Source: Candidatus Gastranaerophilales bacterium (GTDB lineage Bacteria > Cyanobacteriota > Vampirovibrionia > Gastranaerophilales > Gastranaerophilaceae). Taken from it: DNA of 64,000 nt. The translations under genes were made by a program, and so were the position numbers. Where the stretch lies: assembly GCA_944323625.1 (NCBI GenBank), contig CALUTD010000012.1, positions 1 through 64,000 on the forward strand, in the 5' to 3' direction. The notes under the pieces were generated by a model. The model worked only from the letters and a program-made list of their open reading frames with translations. It searched no databases and had not been told where the DNA came from. Below, piece after piece: positions 45,908 through 54,746 of this stretch; the first letter of the stretch is position 1, and each line of letters begins with the position of its first letter.

Positions 45908-47206
45908 ATGAGACTTTGCGTAATAGGAACAGGGTATGTAGGTTTAGTTGCCGGTACATGTCTTTCTGATATGGGCAATCAGGTGATATGTGTTGATAAT
46001 GATGAAGAAAAAATTAATAAATTAAAATCAGGAATTATACCTATTTTTGAACCGGGATTAGAAGAATTAATAAAAATAAATGTTAGAGAAAACAGGCTTT
46101 CTTTTTCAACAAATTTAACTGAAGCCGTTAAATTATCACAGGTTTGTTTTATAGCAGTTGCAACTCCGCAGGATAAAGACGGGTCTTGTAATTTGGATGC
46201 GGTAATCGGTGTTGCAAAAGATATTGCAAAAAGTATAAATGAATATAAGGTAATTGTTAACAAATCTACAGTTCCTATGGGAACGGCGGAAAAGCTTACA
46301 GATATAATGAAAAAACTTACTATGGTTCCGTTTGATGTGGTTTCTAATCCCGAATTTTTGAAGCAAGGTGCTGCAGTAGATGACTTTTTAAATCCCGACA
46401 GAGTAATTATTGGTTCTGATTCTCCTAAAGCCACGGAAATTATGAAAGAAATTTATACTCCTTATTTTAAAGGCGAAGATAAAATAATATATATGGATGT
46501 TAAATCTGCAGAAATGACAAAGTATGCAGCAAATGCCTTTCTTGCTTCAAAAATTTCTTTTATTAATGAAATTGCCAATATATGCGAAAAAGTGGGCGCA
46601 GATATAGATAAAGTAAGGATGGGAATATCTTCTGACAGACGAATAGGCAAAGATTTTTTATTCGCCGGAATAGGATTTGGCGGAAGTTGTTTCCCAAAAG
46701 ATGTAAGTGCTTTAATTTCTGTAGCTAAAAACCATGATTGCGGCTGCAGCATGCTTGAGGCTGTTAAAGAAGTAAATATAAATCAAAGAAAATTGTTTAT
46801 TGAAAAAATTCTTAAATATTATGGCAATAATATTGAAGGAAAAACGTTTGCGGTTTGGGGGTTGTCTTTTAAACCAAAAACAAATGATATGAGAGAGGCT
46901 CCATCTATCGAAATTATAAATTCTTTGCTCGAGCATGGTGCATTTATTAAGGCTTATGACCCTCAGGCAGGTGAAAATGCAAAATTAATTTTTAAAAATT
47001 CAATTATATATTCAAAATCTTCTTATGAAGCGCTGGAAAATGCAGATGCATTAATTCTTTTAACAGAATGGAATGAATTTCTTAAACCGGATTTTGAAAG
47101 AATAAAAACAGCGTTAAAAGACCGTGTAATTTTTGATGGTCGAAACCAGTATAATCGCTTGCAATTAAAAGATTTTGGACTTAATTATATTTGTATCGGA
47201 AGTTAA
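45908..47206 (+). CDS. ugd: UDP-glucose 6-dehydrogenase
   Basis: Oxidises UDP-glucose to UDP-glucuronate for capsule or lipopolysaccharide sugars. The 432 residues begin with the Rossmann motif MRLCVIGTGYVGLVAGTCL. The active-site Cys is in GFGGSCFPKD, and the C-terminal domain has GLSFKPKTNDMREAPS. GDP-mannose dehydrogenase is a relative, but the overall match favours the UDP-glucose enzyme. It follows the DUF4145-like gene by 35 bases. Confidence 0.94.
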   Translation: MRLCVIGTGYVGLVAGTCLSDMGNQVICVDNDEEKINKLKSGIIPIFEPGLEELIKINVRENRLSFSTNLTEAVKLSQVCFIAVATPQDKDGSCNLDAVIGVAKDIAKSINEYKVIVNKSTVPMGTAEKLTDIMKKLTMVPFDVVSNPEFLKQGAAVDDFLNPDRVIIGSDSPKATEIMKEIYTPYFKGEDKIIYMDVKSAEMTKYAANAFLASKISFINEIANICEKVGADIDKVRMGISSDRRIGKDFLFAGIGFGGSCFPKDVSALISVAKNHDCGCSMLEAVKEVNINQRKLFIEKILKYYGNNIEGKTFAVWGLSFKPKTNDMREAPSIEIINSLLEHGAFIKAYDPQAGENAKLIFKNSIIYSKSSYEALENADALILLTEWNEFLKPDFERIKTALKDRVIFDGRNQYNRLQLKDFGLNYICIGS

Positions 47207-47391
47207 AATGTTAAGTTTTGTTAAATTGAATTTTTAGAGCTCAAAACTTGATAGAATAAGGAAAATTAAAAAAAATAAAAAGGTATTTTTAAAAAAGTAA
47301 TAAAATTTTTTGTTATAATTAAGGTGCCTAGGTAGCAAAAAAATAATTTTTTGCGGTTTAGGATAAGTGTAAGAGTGTATGGAAAGAAATT
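47207..47391 (+). promoter_or_regulatory. Promoter and hairpin leader of the 47.4 kb gene pair
   Basis: A TATAAT element at 47314-47319 precedes a leader that can fold: GCAAAAAA/TTTTTTGC around an ATAA loop, enclosed by CCTA/TAGG (about 47327-47363). The T-run of the inner stem lies inside the hairpin, so it is not a standard terminator. The coding start at 47392 follows GGAAAGAAATT. Confidence 0.5.
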
Positions 47392-48357
47392 ATGAAAATT
47401 AATTCTGTTAATAACACTATAGGGCACTATCGAAAGAGGAATAACGAGAATTCCTCCACAGTGATGAGAGAGTATGCCCACGAGCGACATAATTTAGAAC
47501 ATAATAAAGATAATAATGACAAAATAAACACGACCATCAGGAATAATTCTGATGGTCGTGTGAGTTTTAAGGGGGGTGCACCGCTATTACATAATTTAGC
47601 GAATTTTGCACACCATAATCCGTTAGTTGCCGAAGCATTGTTTGCAATATTTATTACATGCGGTGCAAGACCATTATCAATTTGGGCAACGGCAAAAACA
47701 GATGAAGATAAAGAAAAGTGTTCGTTTCAGGTAGCAAAATCAATATCATCAGGGCTTATAGGTTTAGGTGCAACTGCAATTATTGGTACCCCAATAGCAA
47801 AAGCGGTTAAAAAAGCAAAAGAAAATGCTGCATTTAATATGCCAGAAGGAGTAAAAGAACAAGCTCAGTCAGTTGTTAAAAAAGGAGTTGATGTTTTAGA
47901 TGATTTGGCTGCAAAAGCTCTTAAAGAAGGTAAAAATACCGAATTGGCTAAAACTATAAAAGAACTTACTCATGGCGGAAAATTAAATTTAAATGTTTTA
48001 TATAACAAAGGGAAAAAAGCTGATAAAAAGTTTTTGAATGTTATTTCAGAAAAAGCACCTGATATTGCAGGTAAAGTAAAAGATGCGTTTACAAATCAGA
48101 AAATATTAAATAATTACGAAAGTACTGCAAAAAACGTTTCCGATAAATTTTTCCAACCTGTATTTATGCCGTTAAGAGCGACTATTACAATTGCAATGGT
48201 TCCTGTTCTTTTATCTTTATTAGGAATGAAAAAGCCTTCATCAAAACCAAAAGAAGAGAATCCTTTTGAAACGTTAAAGTACAATGTTTTACAAACACCA
48301 AATGACGAAAGAGTATTTCAATCTTTCTCGGGAGTAGAAAAATATGATAGTAAATAG
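47392..48357 (+). CDS. SFKGG-motif membrane protein, unknown function
   Basis: A 321-residue protein. A hydrophilic N-terminus of about 55 residues ends in the motif RVSFKGGAP (Ser58-Gly62). Hydrophobic segments follow at about 78-95 and 115-140, then a long soluble Lys-rich helical region, and a third hydrophobic segment at about 272-290. The C-terminal tail ends SFSGVEKYDSK. The SFKGG codons contain a run of six G (47571-47576). I do not recognise a function; several window proteins share the motif. Confidence 0.75.
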   Translation: MKINSVNNTIGHYRKRNNENSSTVMREYAHERHNLEHNKDNNDKINTTIRNNSDGRVSFKGGAPLLHNLANFAHHNPLVAEALFAIFITCGARPLSIWATAKTDEDKEKCSFQVAKSISSGLIGLGATAIIGTPIAKAVKKAKENAAFNMPEGVKEQAQSVVKKGVDVLDDLAAKALKEGKNTELAKTIKELTHGGKLNLNVLYNKGKKADKKFLNVISEKAPDIAGKVKDAFTNQKILNNYESTAKNVSDKFFQPVFMPLRATITIAMVPVLLSLLGMKKPSSKPKEENPFETLKYNVLQTPNDERVFQSFSGVEKYDSK

Positions 48358-49309
48358 TATAAATTCTCAATATCAAAATAAAAATTATAAACGCAGCGGT
48401 AAAAATTATACGGCGCAAAAAAATAATACTCCCTCTTTTAAGGGTGGTGCGGCTGATGTTTTTAAAAGCAAGGTTTCTGAACCCGTTGTCAACGGACTTT
48501 CAAAATTTTATACAGGGTTAGCTAAAACAAAACCGTTTCAAAAGTTTGTAGCCGGTTTTAGTAAATCAAATAAAACATTTACTCATTTACTGATTGGTGA
48601 AAGTATATTCCTTTCGGGGTTCTATATGATTAATACCCTGAAAAATAAAAAAATAGAAAAAGAACAAAAACCGCAAATGATAATAAATGATGCGCTTACA
48701 CTTGGTGTTTCATGTGCCGGTGCATATTTTGCGGAAGATAAAATTACTAATTTGGTTAAAAAAGGATCTGAAAAATACTTCCAAAAACATAGTGATTTTT
48801 ACACTGAACTCGGGAAAAAAGCATTAGATGGAATGAAAGATAAAACACCTCAAAATGCGCTTTTAGAAAAAGTATCGGAAGTTGCTTCTTCAAGTGGTGA
48901 AAAATTAAAACAAGGTCTTGATGATGTTGCCAATATGATGAAGGGACAACTAAAGAATGTTGTCGGAGAAAAAGGTAAGTTAAAAACTTTCCAGGTTGCT
49001 TCGGAAACAATGGATAATGTTACAAAATCAGTAAAAGAGGCGGTAGTTAATAATCAGGGTAACGCTAAAAAAGCTGTAGAAACAGTTAAAAGTTTAGTTG
49101 ATGATGTTTATACAAAATCGGCAGCAAGAACTCAGGCAGAAAATACATTTGTTGGTATTAATAAACTAAAAGTTCTTGTAATATTCGGTATAATATACAG
49201 ATATTTAGGGCCGGTTGTTATTACTCCAGTTGCAAATAAAATAAGTGCCAAGTTGTTTAGTAACGAGCCAAAAGATAAAGAAGCTGCAAATAAAACTCAG
49301 AAAAAGTAG
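48344..49309 (+). CDS. SFKGG-motif membrane protein, partner of the preceding gene
   Basis: Also 321 residues, overlapping the previous gene by 14 bases, so the pair is translationally coupled. After a short basic N-terminus comes TPSFKGGAADVFKSKVSEP (motif at residues 31-35), then membrane segments at about 80-98 and 110-130. A soluble helical stretch follows, with KLKQGLDDVANMMKGQLKNV, and a final hydrophobic segment at about 275-300. The layout parallels its neighbour, suggesting duplication. Function unknown. Confidence 0.75.
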   Translation: MIVNSINSQYQNKNYKRSGKNYTAQKNNTPSFKGGAADVFKSKVSEPVVNGLSKFYTGLAKTKPFQKFVAGFSKSNKTFTHLLIGESIFLSGFYMINTLKNKKIEKEQKPQMIINDALTLGVSCAGAYFAEDKITNLVKKGSEKYFQKHSDFYTELGKKALDGMKDKTPQNALLEKVSEVASSSGEKLKQGLDDVANMMKGQLKNVVGEKGKLKTFQVASETMDNVTKSVKEAVVNNQGNAKKAVETVKSLVDDVYTKSAARTQAENTFVGINKLKVLVIFGIIYRYLGPVVITPVANKISAKLFSNEPKDKEAANKTQKK

Positions 49310-49326
49310 TAAATAATACAATCATG

Positions 49327-49354
49327 ACCACCGGCTAAGCCGGTGGTTTGTTTT
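49327..49354 (+). terminator. Intrinsic terminator after the 47.4-49.3 kb gene pair
   Basis: CCACCGGC and GCCGGTGG form an 8-bp GC-rich stem with a TAA loop, followed by TTTGTTTT. It ends the gene pair 18 bases after the stop. Confidence 0.88.
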
Positions 49355-49405
49355 ATGGCTATAGATATTTATCTCCTTTTGGTTTTAATCAAGATATGTT
49401 TGTGT

Positions 49406-49558
49406 TATAATAAACCGGTTAATACGAGGAAATAAGGTGGAAGTCCTTAGCCGGAAGGCGGCCGTTACAGCCGGAATGCTCCATATATATTATTAACTGC
49501 CAAATCCGGTTAATAATTGTTTTTGGAGTCCTTACATTGATAAAAGTAAGGCTTTTTT
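49406..49558 (+). ncRNA. Structured leader with intrinsic terminator, riboswitch-like
   Basis: TATAAT at 49406-49411 predicts a transcript starting near 49418. GGTTAATACGAGG and AAGGTGGAAGTCCTTAGCCGG follow, then GGCGGCCGTTACAGCCGGAA. This order partly resembles the 5' half of cobalamin riboswitches (TTAATA, GGAA, GGTG-AA-TCC), but the usual CCCCGC/ACTGT core is not a clean match. TATTAAC can pair with either of two copies of GTTAATA, one upstream and one downstream, giving exclusive folds. A terminator stem CCTTAC/GTAAGG with a T-run (about 49529-49557) ends at the next ATG, and its 3' arm holds the AAGG ribosome-binding site. The family is not certain. Confidence 0.6.
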
Positions 49559-50266
49559 ATGTCATCAACATCATCAGTAACACAAACAAATACACGCGCA
49601 GGACTTTGTCCGCATGGGTTGCCGCCGTCGGCATGCCCGATATGCGGTTCAAAAACCATGTCGGGCTCAGGAAAAATGAGAGATAATGCACCTTTAAAGC
49701 AGACTCATTCGGGTGAATGGTCGTTTATGAAATGCTATGCTGCAGGCATGGCAATAAAGGCTCAACAGATTAGAGCGGAAAATGCAAAAAATGTATTTGA
49801 AAAACAAATTGAGTTTGCTCAGAAACTCGGAGAAAATATACAAAAGCTTGCGGATAAAATAAAGTCTGTTTTGGAAAATATTAACAAAACTATGCCTGAA
49901 AATTTAAAACCGGCCGGTCAATTCGTATTAAATAATATTGTTAATCCTATTTTAAATTTGTTCTCTCAAATTCCTAAAATAGTTGAAAAATCCATAATTT
50001 TAGAAAAAAATTTTGCAGGGCTGTTATCTAATGCAGTTGATAAACTTACCGCTATTTTAGCGGATATGAAAAACTTTATTGACAAAAAGATAGTTGATGA
50101 TTTGAAAAGAAAAGTAAAAAATTTCTTTTTATTTTTTATTTCGAATTTAGAGGATGAAAATTATAAAAATGATGATACTCTTGCTGTTTTTAAATCAAGA
50201 GAGTTAAAAAAGTTTGTATCAAAAATTATTAGATTAGGCAAGAAACGGAATAATCATGCAAATTGA
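49559..50266 (+). CDS. Protein with N-terminal Cys/His cluster, unknown function
   Basis: A 235-residue protein. Near the start, LCPHGLPPSACPICGSK has three Cys and one His arranged like a small metal-binding knuckle. The rest is helical, with a stretch EKQIEFAQKLGENIQKLADK and a Lys-rich C-terminus (RKVKNFFLFFISNLEDE). The ribosome-binding site lies in the 3' arm of the upstream terminator, so expression is probably set by that leader. It overlaps the next gene by 11 bases. No function is assigned. Confidence 0.7.
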   Translation: MSSTSSVTQTNTRAGLCPHGLPPSACPICGSKTMSGSGKMRDNAPLKQTHSGEWSFMKCYAAGMAIKAQQIRAENAKNVFEKQIEFAQKLGENIQKLADKIKSVLENINKTMPENLKPAGQFVLNNIVNPILNLFSQIPKIVEKSIILEKNFAGLLSNAVDKLTAILADMKNFIDKKIVDDLKRKVKNFFLFFISNLEDENYKNDDTLAVFKSRELKKFVSKIIRLGKKRNNHAN

Positions 50267-51785
50267 ACCATTAAGTAAACAAAAATATATATCAAATAAT
50301 CAAAAACAGGGTATAAATAAAACGCTTAAAGGTGTTTTAGTAAATAATCATTTTAAAACTCAAGATAATATTTCATTTGATGAAATTCAAGATTCTCTTT
50401 TAATTTGTGACAACCCGGAATCTTATTCAAAGAATACAGCAAAATATGATATTGAACAAGATAAAAAAGAAAGTTCTTTTGATGCAGGTAAGGCAATAAA
50501 GCCTTTATTGGCAGCTACTGCAATTATAGTCGGAGGCACGTTTTTATTAAGCAGTATTATAAAAAAGTCATCAAAAACAATATTGAAATCAAAAAGTTTT
50601 GAACAGCTTCCCGATTTAGCCGTTAATATGAATATAAAAGAAGAACCGCAATTCGCTATATATAGAGCAATCAGGGATCCGAACTATAAAAACATAATCG
50701 GTGCTGCTGCTGTTATTATGATGAGTGCGGTTACAATAGGCTGTAAAAATTTTGTTGACGGAGCAAAAGAAATTTGGATAAAAAAACAGTCTGCCGATAT
50801 AGAAAAGAATCTGCAAGAAAATTTGATTGAGATTGAAACAAATGCGTTTTCAGGTAAACTTCAAACTGTAAATAATTTAATGGCCCAAAATGTTGAATAT
50901 TTTGACAGGGTTTTAAATAAAGATTCAAGTAAATCTTCAGATATATTCAAAGGTTTTGTTTCTTTTAAAAGTCAAAATTTGGAATCAAAACATCAAAAAC
51001 AAAGTGAGCCGCAAAAACCGAATAAGAAGTTTGAATTAAATAAGAATGTTAAATATGTATTATTAACATTGGGGGTTTTAACGGGGGCAGTGCTTTTGGG
51101 GAAATTCAGCATTTCAAATTTGAAAAAGACTGTTAATTATACACAAAAATATGCAAATGAATGCAGTGAAAAGACTATTGATGCTATAAAAAATATTAGT
51201 GAAAAAGCAAATAAAGACGATATTCCGCGTGTAGTCGAATTAATGAAATCAATATGTGCAAAACCCGAATTTATAGAAGAAGTCGGGAAAAAGTATAAAA
51301 TGAGCTCAGATGAAATAAACACAATAAAAGAAGCGGTTAATACTTCAAAAAAAACAATATTTGCGGATGCTCCGACTGCTTTAGGCGGCATTCCGAAAAA
51401 AATTCAATATTATTGTTACATTGATGAAAACAGAGGTCATTTATATAATTGGATTCTTAACCCTGAAAATAAGTTTACAAAATATATTTTTGGCGCATTT
51501 ACTCTTTCAAGTGCAATCGGGTATGTATTTAAACAGGGAATGGATGCTGTAAAAGAAGTTACGGTTCAAAAGGAAAATGCCAAAACCGAACTTGATTTGA
51601 GAAAACGATTGGTTGATGTTGAAATAAGAAACTTTAAGTCAAAAAAAGAGAGTGCAATTAACCCTCTGATTGAAAATTTTGATAAACAACTTAAAGAAGG
51701 TAAAAAATCAAAAGAAGAGTTAAAACAATTGGCAGATAATATTTTAACAGAAACTAAAAACGGCCCTCCGTATGTTTATACATAA
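50256..51785 (+). CDS. Large membrane protein of unknown function with two repeated halves
   Basis: A 509-residue protein. A soluble N-terminus of about 75 residues is followed by four hydrophobic segments: about 80-100, 145-165, 265-285 and 405-425. The two halves look related: DPNYKNIIGAAAVIMMSAVT with KNFVDGAKEIWIKKQSADIE, and NPENKFTKYIFGAFTLSSAI with KQGMDAVKEVTVQKENAKTE. This suggests internal duplication. It is co-oriented with and overlaps the preceding gene. Function unknown. Confidence 0.72.
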   Translation: MQIEPLSKQKYISNNQKQGINKTLKGVLVNNHFKTQDNISFDEIQDSLLICDNPESYSKNTAKYDIEQDKKESSFDAGKAIKPLLAATAIIVGGTFLLSSIIKKSSKTILKSKSFEQLPDLAVNMNIKEEPQFAIYRAIRDPNYKNIIGAAAVIMMSAVTIGCKNFVDGAKEIWIKKQSADIEKNLQENLIEIETNAFSGKLQTVNNLMAQNVEYFDRVLNKDSSKSSDIFKGFVSFKSQNLESKHQKQSEPQKPNKKFELNKNVKYVLLTLGVLTGAVLLGKFSISNLKKTVNYTQKYANECSEKTIDAIKNISEKANKDDIPRVVELMKSICAKPEFIEEVGKKYKMSSDEINTIKEAVNTSKKTIFADAPTALGGIPKKIQYYCYIDENRGHLYNWILNPENKFTKYIFGAFTLSSAIGYVFKQGMDAVKEVTVQKENAKTELDLRKRLVDVEIRNFKSKKESAINPLIENFDKQLKEGKKSKEELKQLADNILTETKNGPPYVYT

Positions 51786-51796
51786 AGGAAATGATT

Positions 51797-52282
51797 ATGA
51801 ATGTTATAAATTCAATTTTGATAAATAAAATATCTAAACTCGGGACTGATGTATCTTTTCCGAATTCAAAAAGAAATTATTGTACGTTTAATGAAAAGAG
51901 AACTTCTTTTATTGTAAACGAAAAAGAAAGAGCACTTCCATATCTTAATGTTTTTTTAAAAAGTGCAAATACCGAAGAACAGGTTCTAGATGGACTTCAA
52001 ATATTGGATAAAATGCTTGATAAAGGGGTTAAAGGGATTGATAAAATGTATCCGGTTTTGTCAAAATTTAATGATGTAACTTCGCCGAATGTACAGGTAA
52101 TGCTTGCGGGGATATATAGAAAAACACTTGTTCCTGATGCTTTTGGCCCGTTAAATAAAATGCTGCTAAGACAAACTTTTATGCCAAATTCTCCTTATTT
52201 TGACCCGACTGAAGAGATAGGCGGTGCAATTATGGAATATTTGAAAAATCAATCTAATATTAATAAAGTATTGGTTAGTTGA
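51797..52282 (+). CDS. Soluble protein of unknown function
   Basis: A 161-residue protein. I start at the second ATG (51797) because AAGGAA then lies at the usual distance; the ATG at 51791 is adjacent to it. The middle, with ANTEEQVLDGLQILDKMLDK and FNDVTSPNVQVMLAGIYRKT, looks like a helical repeat fold. It follows the 509-residue membrane protein by a few bases. Its end overlaps the oppositely oriented next gene by 8 bases. Function unknown. Confidence 0.68.
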   Translation: MNVINSILINKISKLGTDVSFPNSKRNYCTFNEKRTSFIVNEKERALPYLNVFLKSANTEEQVLDGLQILDKMLDKGVKGIDKMYPVLSKFNDVTSPNVQVMLAGIYRKTLVPDAFGPLNKMLLRQTFMPNSPYFDPTEEIGGAIMEYLKNQSNINKVLVS

Positions 52283-53624
52283 TGTCGCTTTTTTGTTGAT
52301 ATTTCTCTTTTAACTCTTTTTCATACTCTGTTTTAACATGAAAATCATTTTTTCCATTTTGATTTTTTTGTCTTAACTCATACATTTTTTTAGGAACTAT
52401 ATACCCCAAAGCAAAACAACATATTGCAACATTTAATATAGTTGCACCGATTTTCATTCCTTTTACTCTGTTTAAATATTTTCCCATATTTGATGAACTT
52501 TTACCTGCTGTTATAAATGAATCTAAATTTTTTGCGAGTTTTTCCATTTTTTTTGGGTCTATATATTTTCTCGGGTCTATTTTGGTTATACCGTCAGATG
52601 TTTTTACAGTCGAAACTATTCCTGATTTTTTCGCGGCTTCTACAACTATATTATCGGGATTTTTAAATATAAAGTTATATAATTCATTAGCATTTTCATT
52701 TTTTATAAATTTTGAACCGAAATCTTTTATTTCCTGCTGCAGTTCTTTTTTATTTAATATATCATTTGCAATATCGGAAGAAAGAACTTTAGCATCCAAT
52801 CCTACAGGATGTTTTATTAATTCTGATAATTTTTCTATTCCTTTATTTATTAATTTGCCCGCACCATAAACAAAGAAAAGAAAAGAACCTTCTTTTAACG
52901 CGTATTCTTTAAATTCTCCTTCCGTTCTTGCTTCTGATAATCTTTCAGAACTTATTCCCATATCAAGTAAAAACATATTTTTTACGGGATTAAACATAAA
53001 ATCTTCAGCAACACTGATTAATGCTCCTGACTTAAACGAAGGATTATTATTAGGCTTTTTAAATTCTTCAAACACTTTTGGAGATTGTAAATTTAATTTG
53101 TCATAAGGAGTGTTTGTTTTTTCTTTTTCTTGATTCTGTAAAAACTCTTTTTCAATATTTTTCTTTGTCATATTATGCTTAAATTTAGTTAATGCAAAAT
53201 ATGACACCATTGTAAGCCCTAAAGCTATAACGAATTTGAGCATATTAAGCTGTTTTGTCTTTTTAATATTCTCAGCTGCTTTTGTAAGTTCACTCAATAT
53301 TTTTTCATCAGGTGAATTTTTAAGTGCTGTCTTTAGGTAATCAGGATTTTTTAATACTCTAACATCTATCTCGGATGATATACCTGCTTTTTTAAATATA
53401 GTTTTATCAATAATTTTTTTGTATGTAGGAATACCGAATAACCACAATAAACCTGTCCCTAGCTCATCTACAAATCTGTCTTTTCCTTCTACTTTACCAC
53501 CGGCATCATAAGAAAAATATGTATATCCTGCACAATTAAAAACATCTTTTGCCGCCAATGGAATTTTTGAATCCGGCGAGCCAAGTTTTGATAACAGTTG
53601 AGAACCGACTGAAGATATATTCAT
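52275..53624 (-). CDS. SFKxG-motif membrane protein with internal duplication, unknown function
   Basis: A 449-residue protein, started at the ATG at 53624 (a TTG four codons earlier is possible). An N-terminal domain ends at a membrane segment about 132-152. A central motif NPSFKSGALIS then leads into a second copy. DELGTGLLWLFGIPTYKKII and LKEGSFLFFVYGAGKLINKG stand in equivalent places, each followed by a soluble helical region. A last hydrophobic segment lies at about 400-420. Function unknown; related in style to the protein at 58298-59953. Confidence 0.72.
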   Translation of the reverse strand: MNISSVGSQLLSKLGSPDSKIPLAAKDVFNCAGYTYFSYDAGGKVEGKDRFVDELGTGLLWLFGIPTYKKIIDKTIFKKAGISSEIDVRVLKNPDYLKTALKNSPDEKILSELTKAAENIKKTKQLNMLKFVIALGLTMVSYFALTKFKHNMTKKNIEKEFLQNQEKEKTNTPYDKLNLQSPKVFEEFKKPNNNPSFKSGALISVAEDFMFNPVKNMFLLDMGISSERLSEARTEGEFKEYALKEGSFLFFVYGAGKLINKGIEKLSELIKHPVGLDAKVLSSDIANDILNKKELQQEIKDFGSKFIKNENANELYNFIFKNPDNIVVEAAKKSGIVSTVKTSDGITKIDPRKYIDPKKMEKLAKNLDSFITAGKSSSNMGKYLNRVKGMKIGATILNVAICCFALGYIVPKKMYELRQKNQNGKNDFHVKTEYEKELKEKYQQKSDIN

Positions 53625-53772
53625 TACAGCCCCCAAACCATATTTAAAAGTCTTTTTATTTTTTTATTTATATGCATACAAATTTAATTTCACACTTATC
53701 TGTAAAATTAAATACATGAGCATATAAAAAATTGTTATTTCTTTTTTACTTTGTTATTTTTTGTAACAAGAA

Positions 53773-54426
53773 TTATAATTTTAACGGATAATCATTCTTT
53801 ATTTCCCAACCGTCCATTTGAATAAGCTGTGTACATGAATAACCAGTAGTTTTGCAATCAGAAATTACTTCTTCTCTTGTGCAATCATAACAATCAACGG
53901 AGCTAAAAGATTCAACATTATGATTTTTCATTTCTCCTGAATTGTTAATTGCAAAATAAAAAATATCTCTTCCTAAAATATTAGGATTTTTTTCACCATT
54001 TATATCAACGTAAACATATATAGAGGCAGGAATAGAATTATCAATACTTGGTGAATTATTGTCAAATCCAATAATTGTACCATCATTTAAATATACGGTA
54101 TAAAGCCCTCTTGGCTGTCCTGCTTGAAATTCTTCGCCGCTTATTAAACCGGCAGAAGTATAGCTAAAATATTTTTGTAAATATGTTTCAAAAAATGCTG
54201 TATAACCTGCGTTTCTAAAATCCCATTCATAGGAAGGTACTCCTTGTTCGATTTCTGCCAATCTTACTGCATTAGAGAAAGTAGAATAAAATTTTTTCAA
54301 CTTTGCAGCTGTTTCGGTTTTTTTATGATTTGCCATAACAACAGGTACTGTAATTGCAGCAATGATTCCTATAACTACAAGCGTAATTAATACTTCTGCC
54401 AAAGTGAATGATTTTATCTTTTTCAT
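53773..54426 (-). CDS. Pilin-like protein with its own start (locus 4)
   Basis: A 217-residue type IV pilin-like protein that starts at its own ATG: MKKIKSFTLAEVLITLVVIG. The leader before FTLAE is thus only six residues, with Ser rather than Gly at -1. The body contains DINGEKNPNILGRDIFYF and ends WEIKNDYPLKL, like loci 1 and 2. GGAG stands 10 bases upstream of ATG. The gene is preceded by a hairpin (54491-54517) and by a poly-G leader ORF at 54601. Its closest relative in the window is the cut-off gene at 63794. Confidence 0.93.
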   Translation of the reverse strand: MKKIKSFTLAEVLITLVVIGIIAAITVPVVMANHKKTETAAKLKKFYSTFSNAVRLAEIEQGVPSYEWDFRNAGYTAFFETYLQKYFSYTSAGLISGEEFQAGQPRGLYTVYLNDGTIIGFDNNSPSIDNSIPASIYVYVDINGEKNPNILGRDIFYFAINNSGEMKNHNVESFSSVDCYDCTREEVISDCKTTGYSCTQLIQMDGWEIKNDYPLKL

Positions 54427-54471
54427 ATTTTAAATTCTCCTATATAATAATATACCAATATTTGTCAATAT

Positions 54472-54601
54472 TTAAACAAAACAAAACAAAATCAATATTT
54501 CCTTGTGAAATATTGATTGAAATTTTTTAAAAAAATATGACATATAGATGTTTTTAGGCTCTAATTTACCCCCCCCCGTAGCGGTTTAATGAATTATTCA
54601 T
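54472..54601 (-). CDS. Poly-G leader ORF of locus 4 (9 G, stops early as sequenced)
   Basis: The ATG at 54601 follows AAAAAAGGAGAT and reads MNNSLNRY, then 9 G (54569-54577) and an immediate TAA (54568-54566). With 8 G the frame stays open for 31 more codons, passes fully through the hairpin at 54517-54491 and its T-rich tail, and stops at 54474-54472. It never joins the pilin at 54426. I propose a leader peptide whose translation decides whether the hairpin forms. It may instead be the remnant of an older fused pilin. Confidence 0.6.
54491..54517 (-). terminator. Terminator-like hairpin between poly-G leader and pilin (locus 4)
   Basis: On the minus strand ATCAATATTTC and GAAATATTGAT form an 11-bp stem with an ACAAG loop, followed by TTTGTTTTGTTT. 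It is AT-rich, so termination may be partial. The same stem occurs at 63703-63728. Confidence 0.6.
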
Positions 54602-54625
54602 ATTTTTATCTCCTTTTTTATTTAT

Positions 54626-54653
54626 ATTATCATATATTCTTGAATTTATGCAA
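54626..54653 (-). promoter_or_regulatory. Promoter of poly-G leader, locus 4
   Basis: On the minus strand TTGCAT (54653-54648), a 16-base spacer and GATAAT (54631-54626), followed by the shared TATAAATAAAAAAGGAGAT stretch. Confidence 0.6.
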
Positions 54654-54746
54654 ATATTAATCAAAGTATTAGTTATATATTTTATTACAATTAAAATTGT
54701 TCAAACAAGATTTCAATAAATCTAAATACCTGTAAAATATTAAATT

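Noticed and set aside
47571-47576. Six-G run in the SFKGG gene as another phase-variable tract
   Set aside because: It is short, encodes the conserved Lys-Gly-Gly codons in frame, and the gene is intact.
54472-54601. Poly-G leader of locus 4 simply fused to the pilin
   Set aside because: In no G number does the leader frame reach 54426 without a stop; the pilin has its own ATG and ribosome-binding site.
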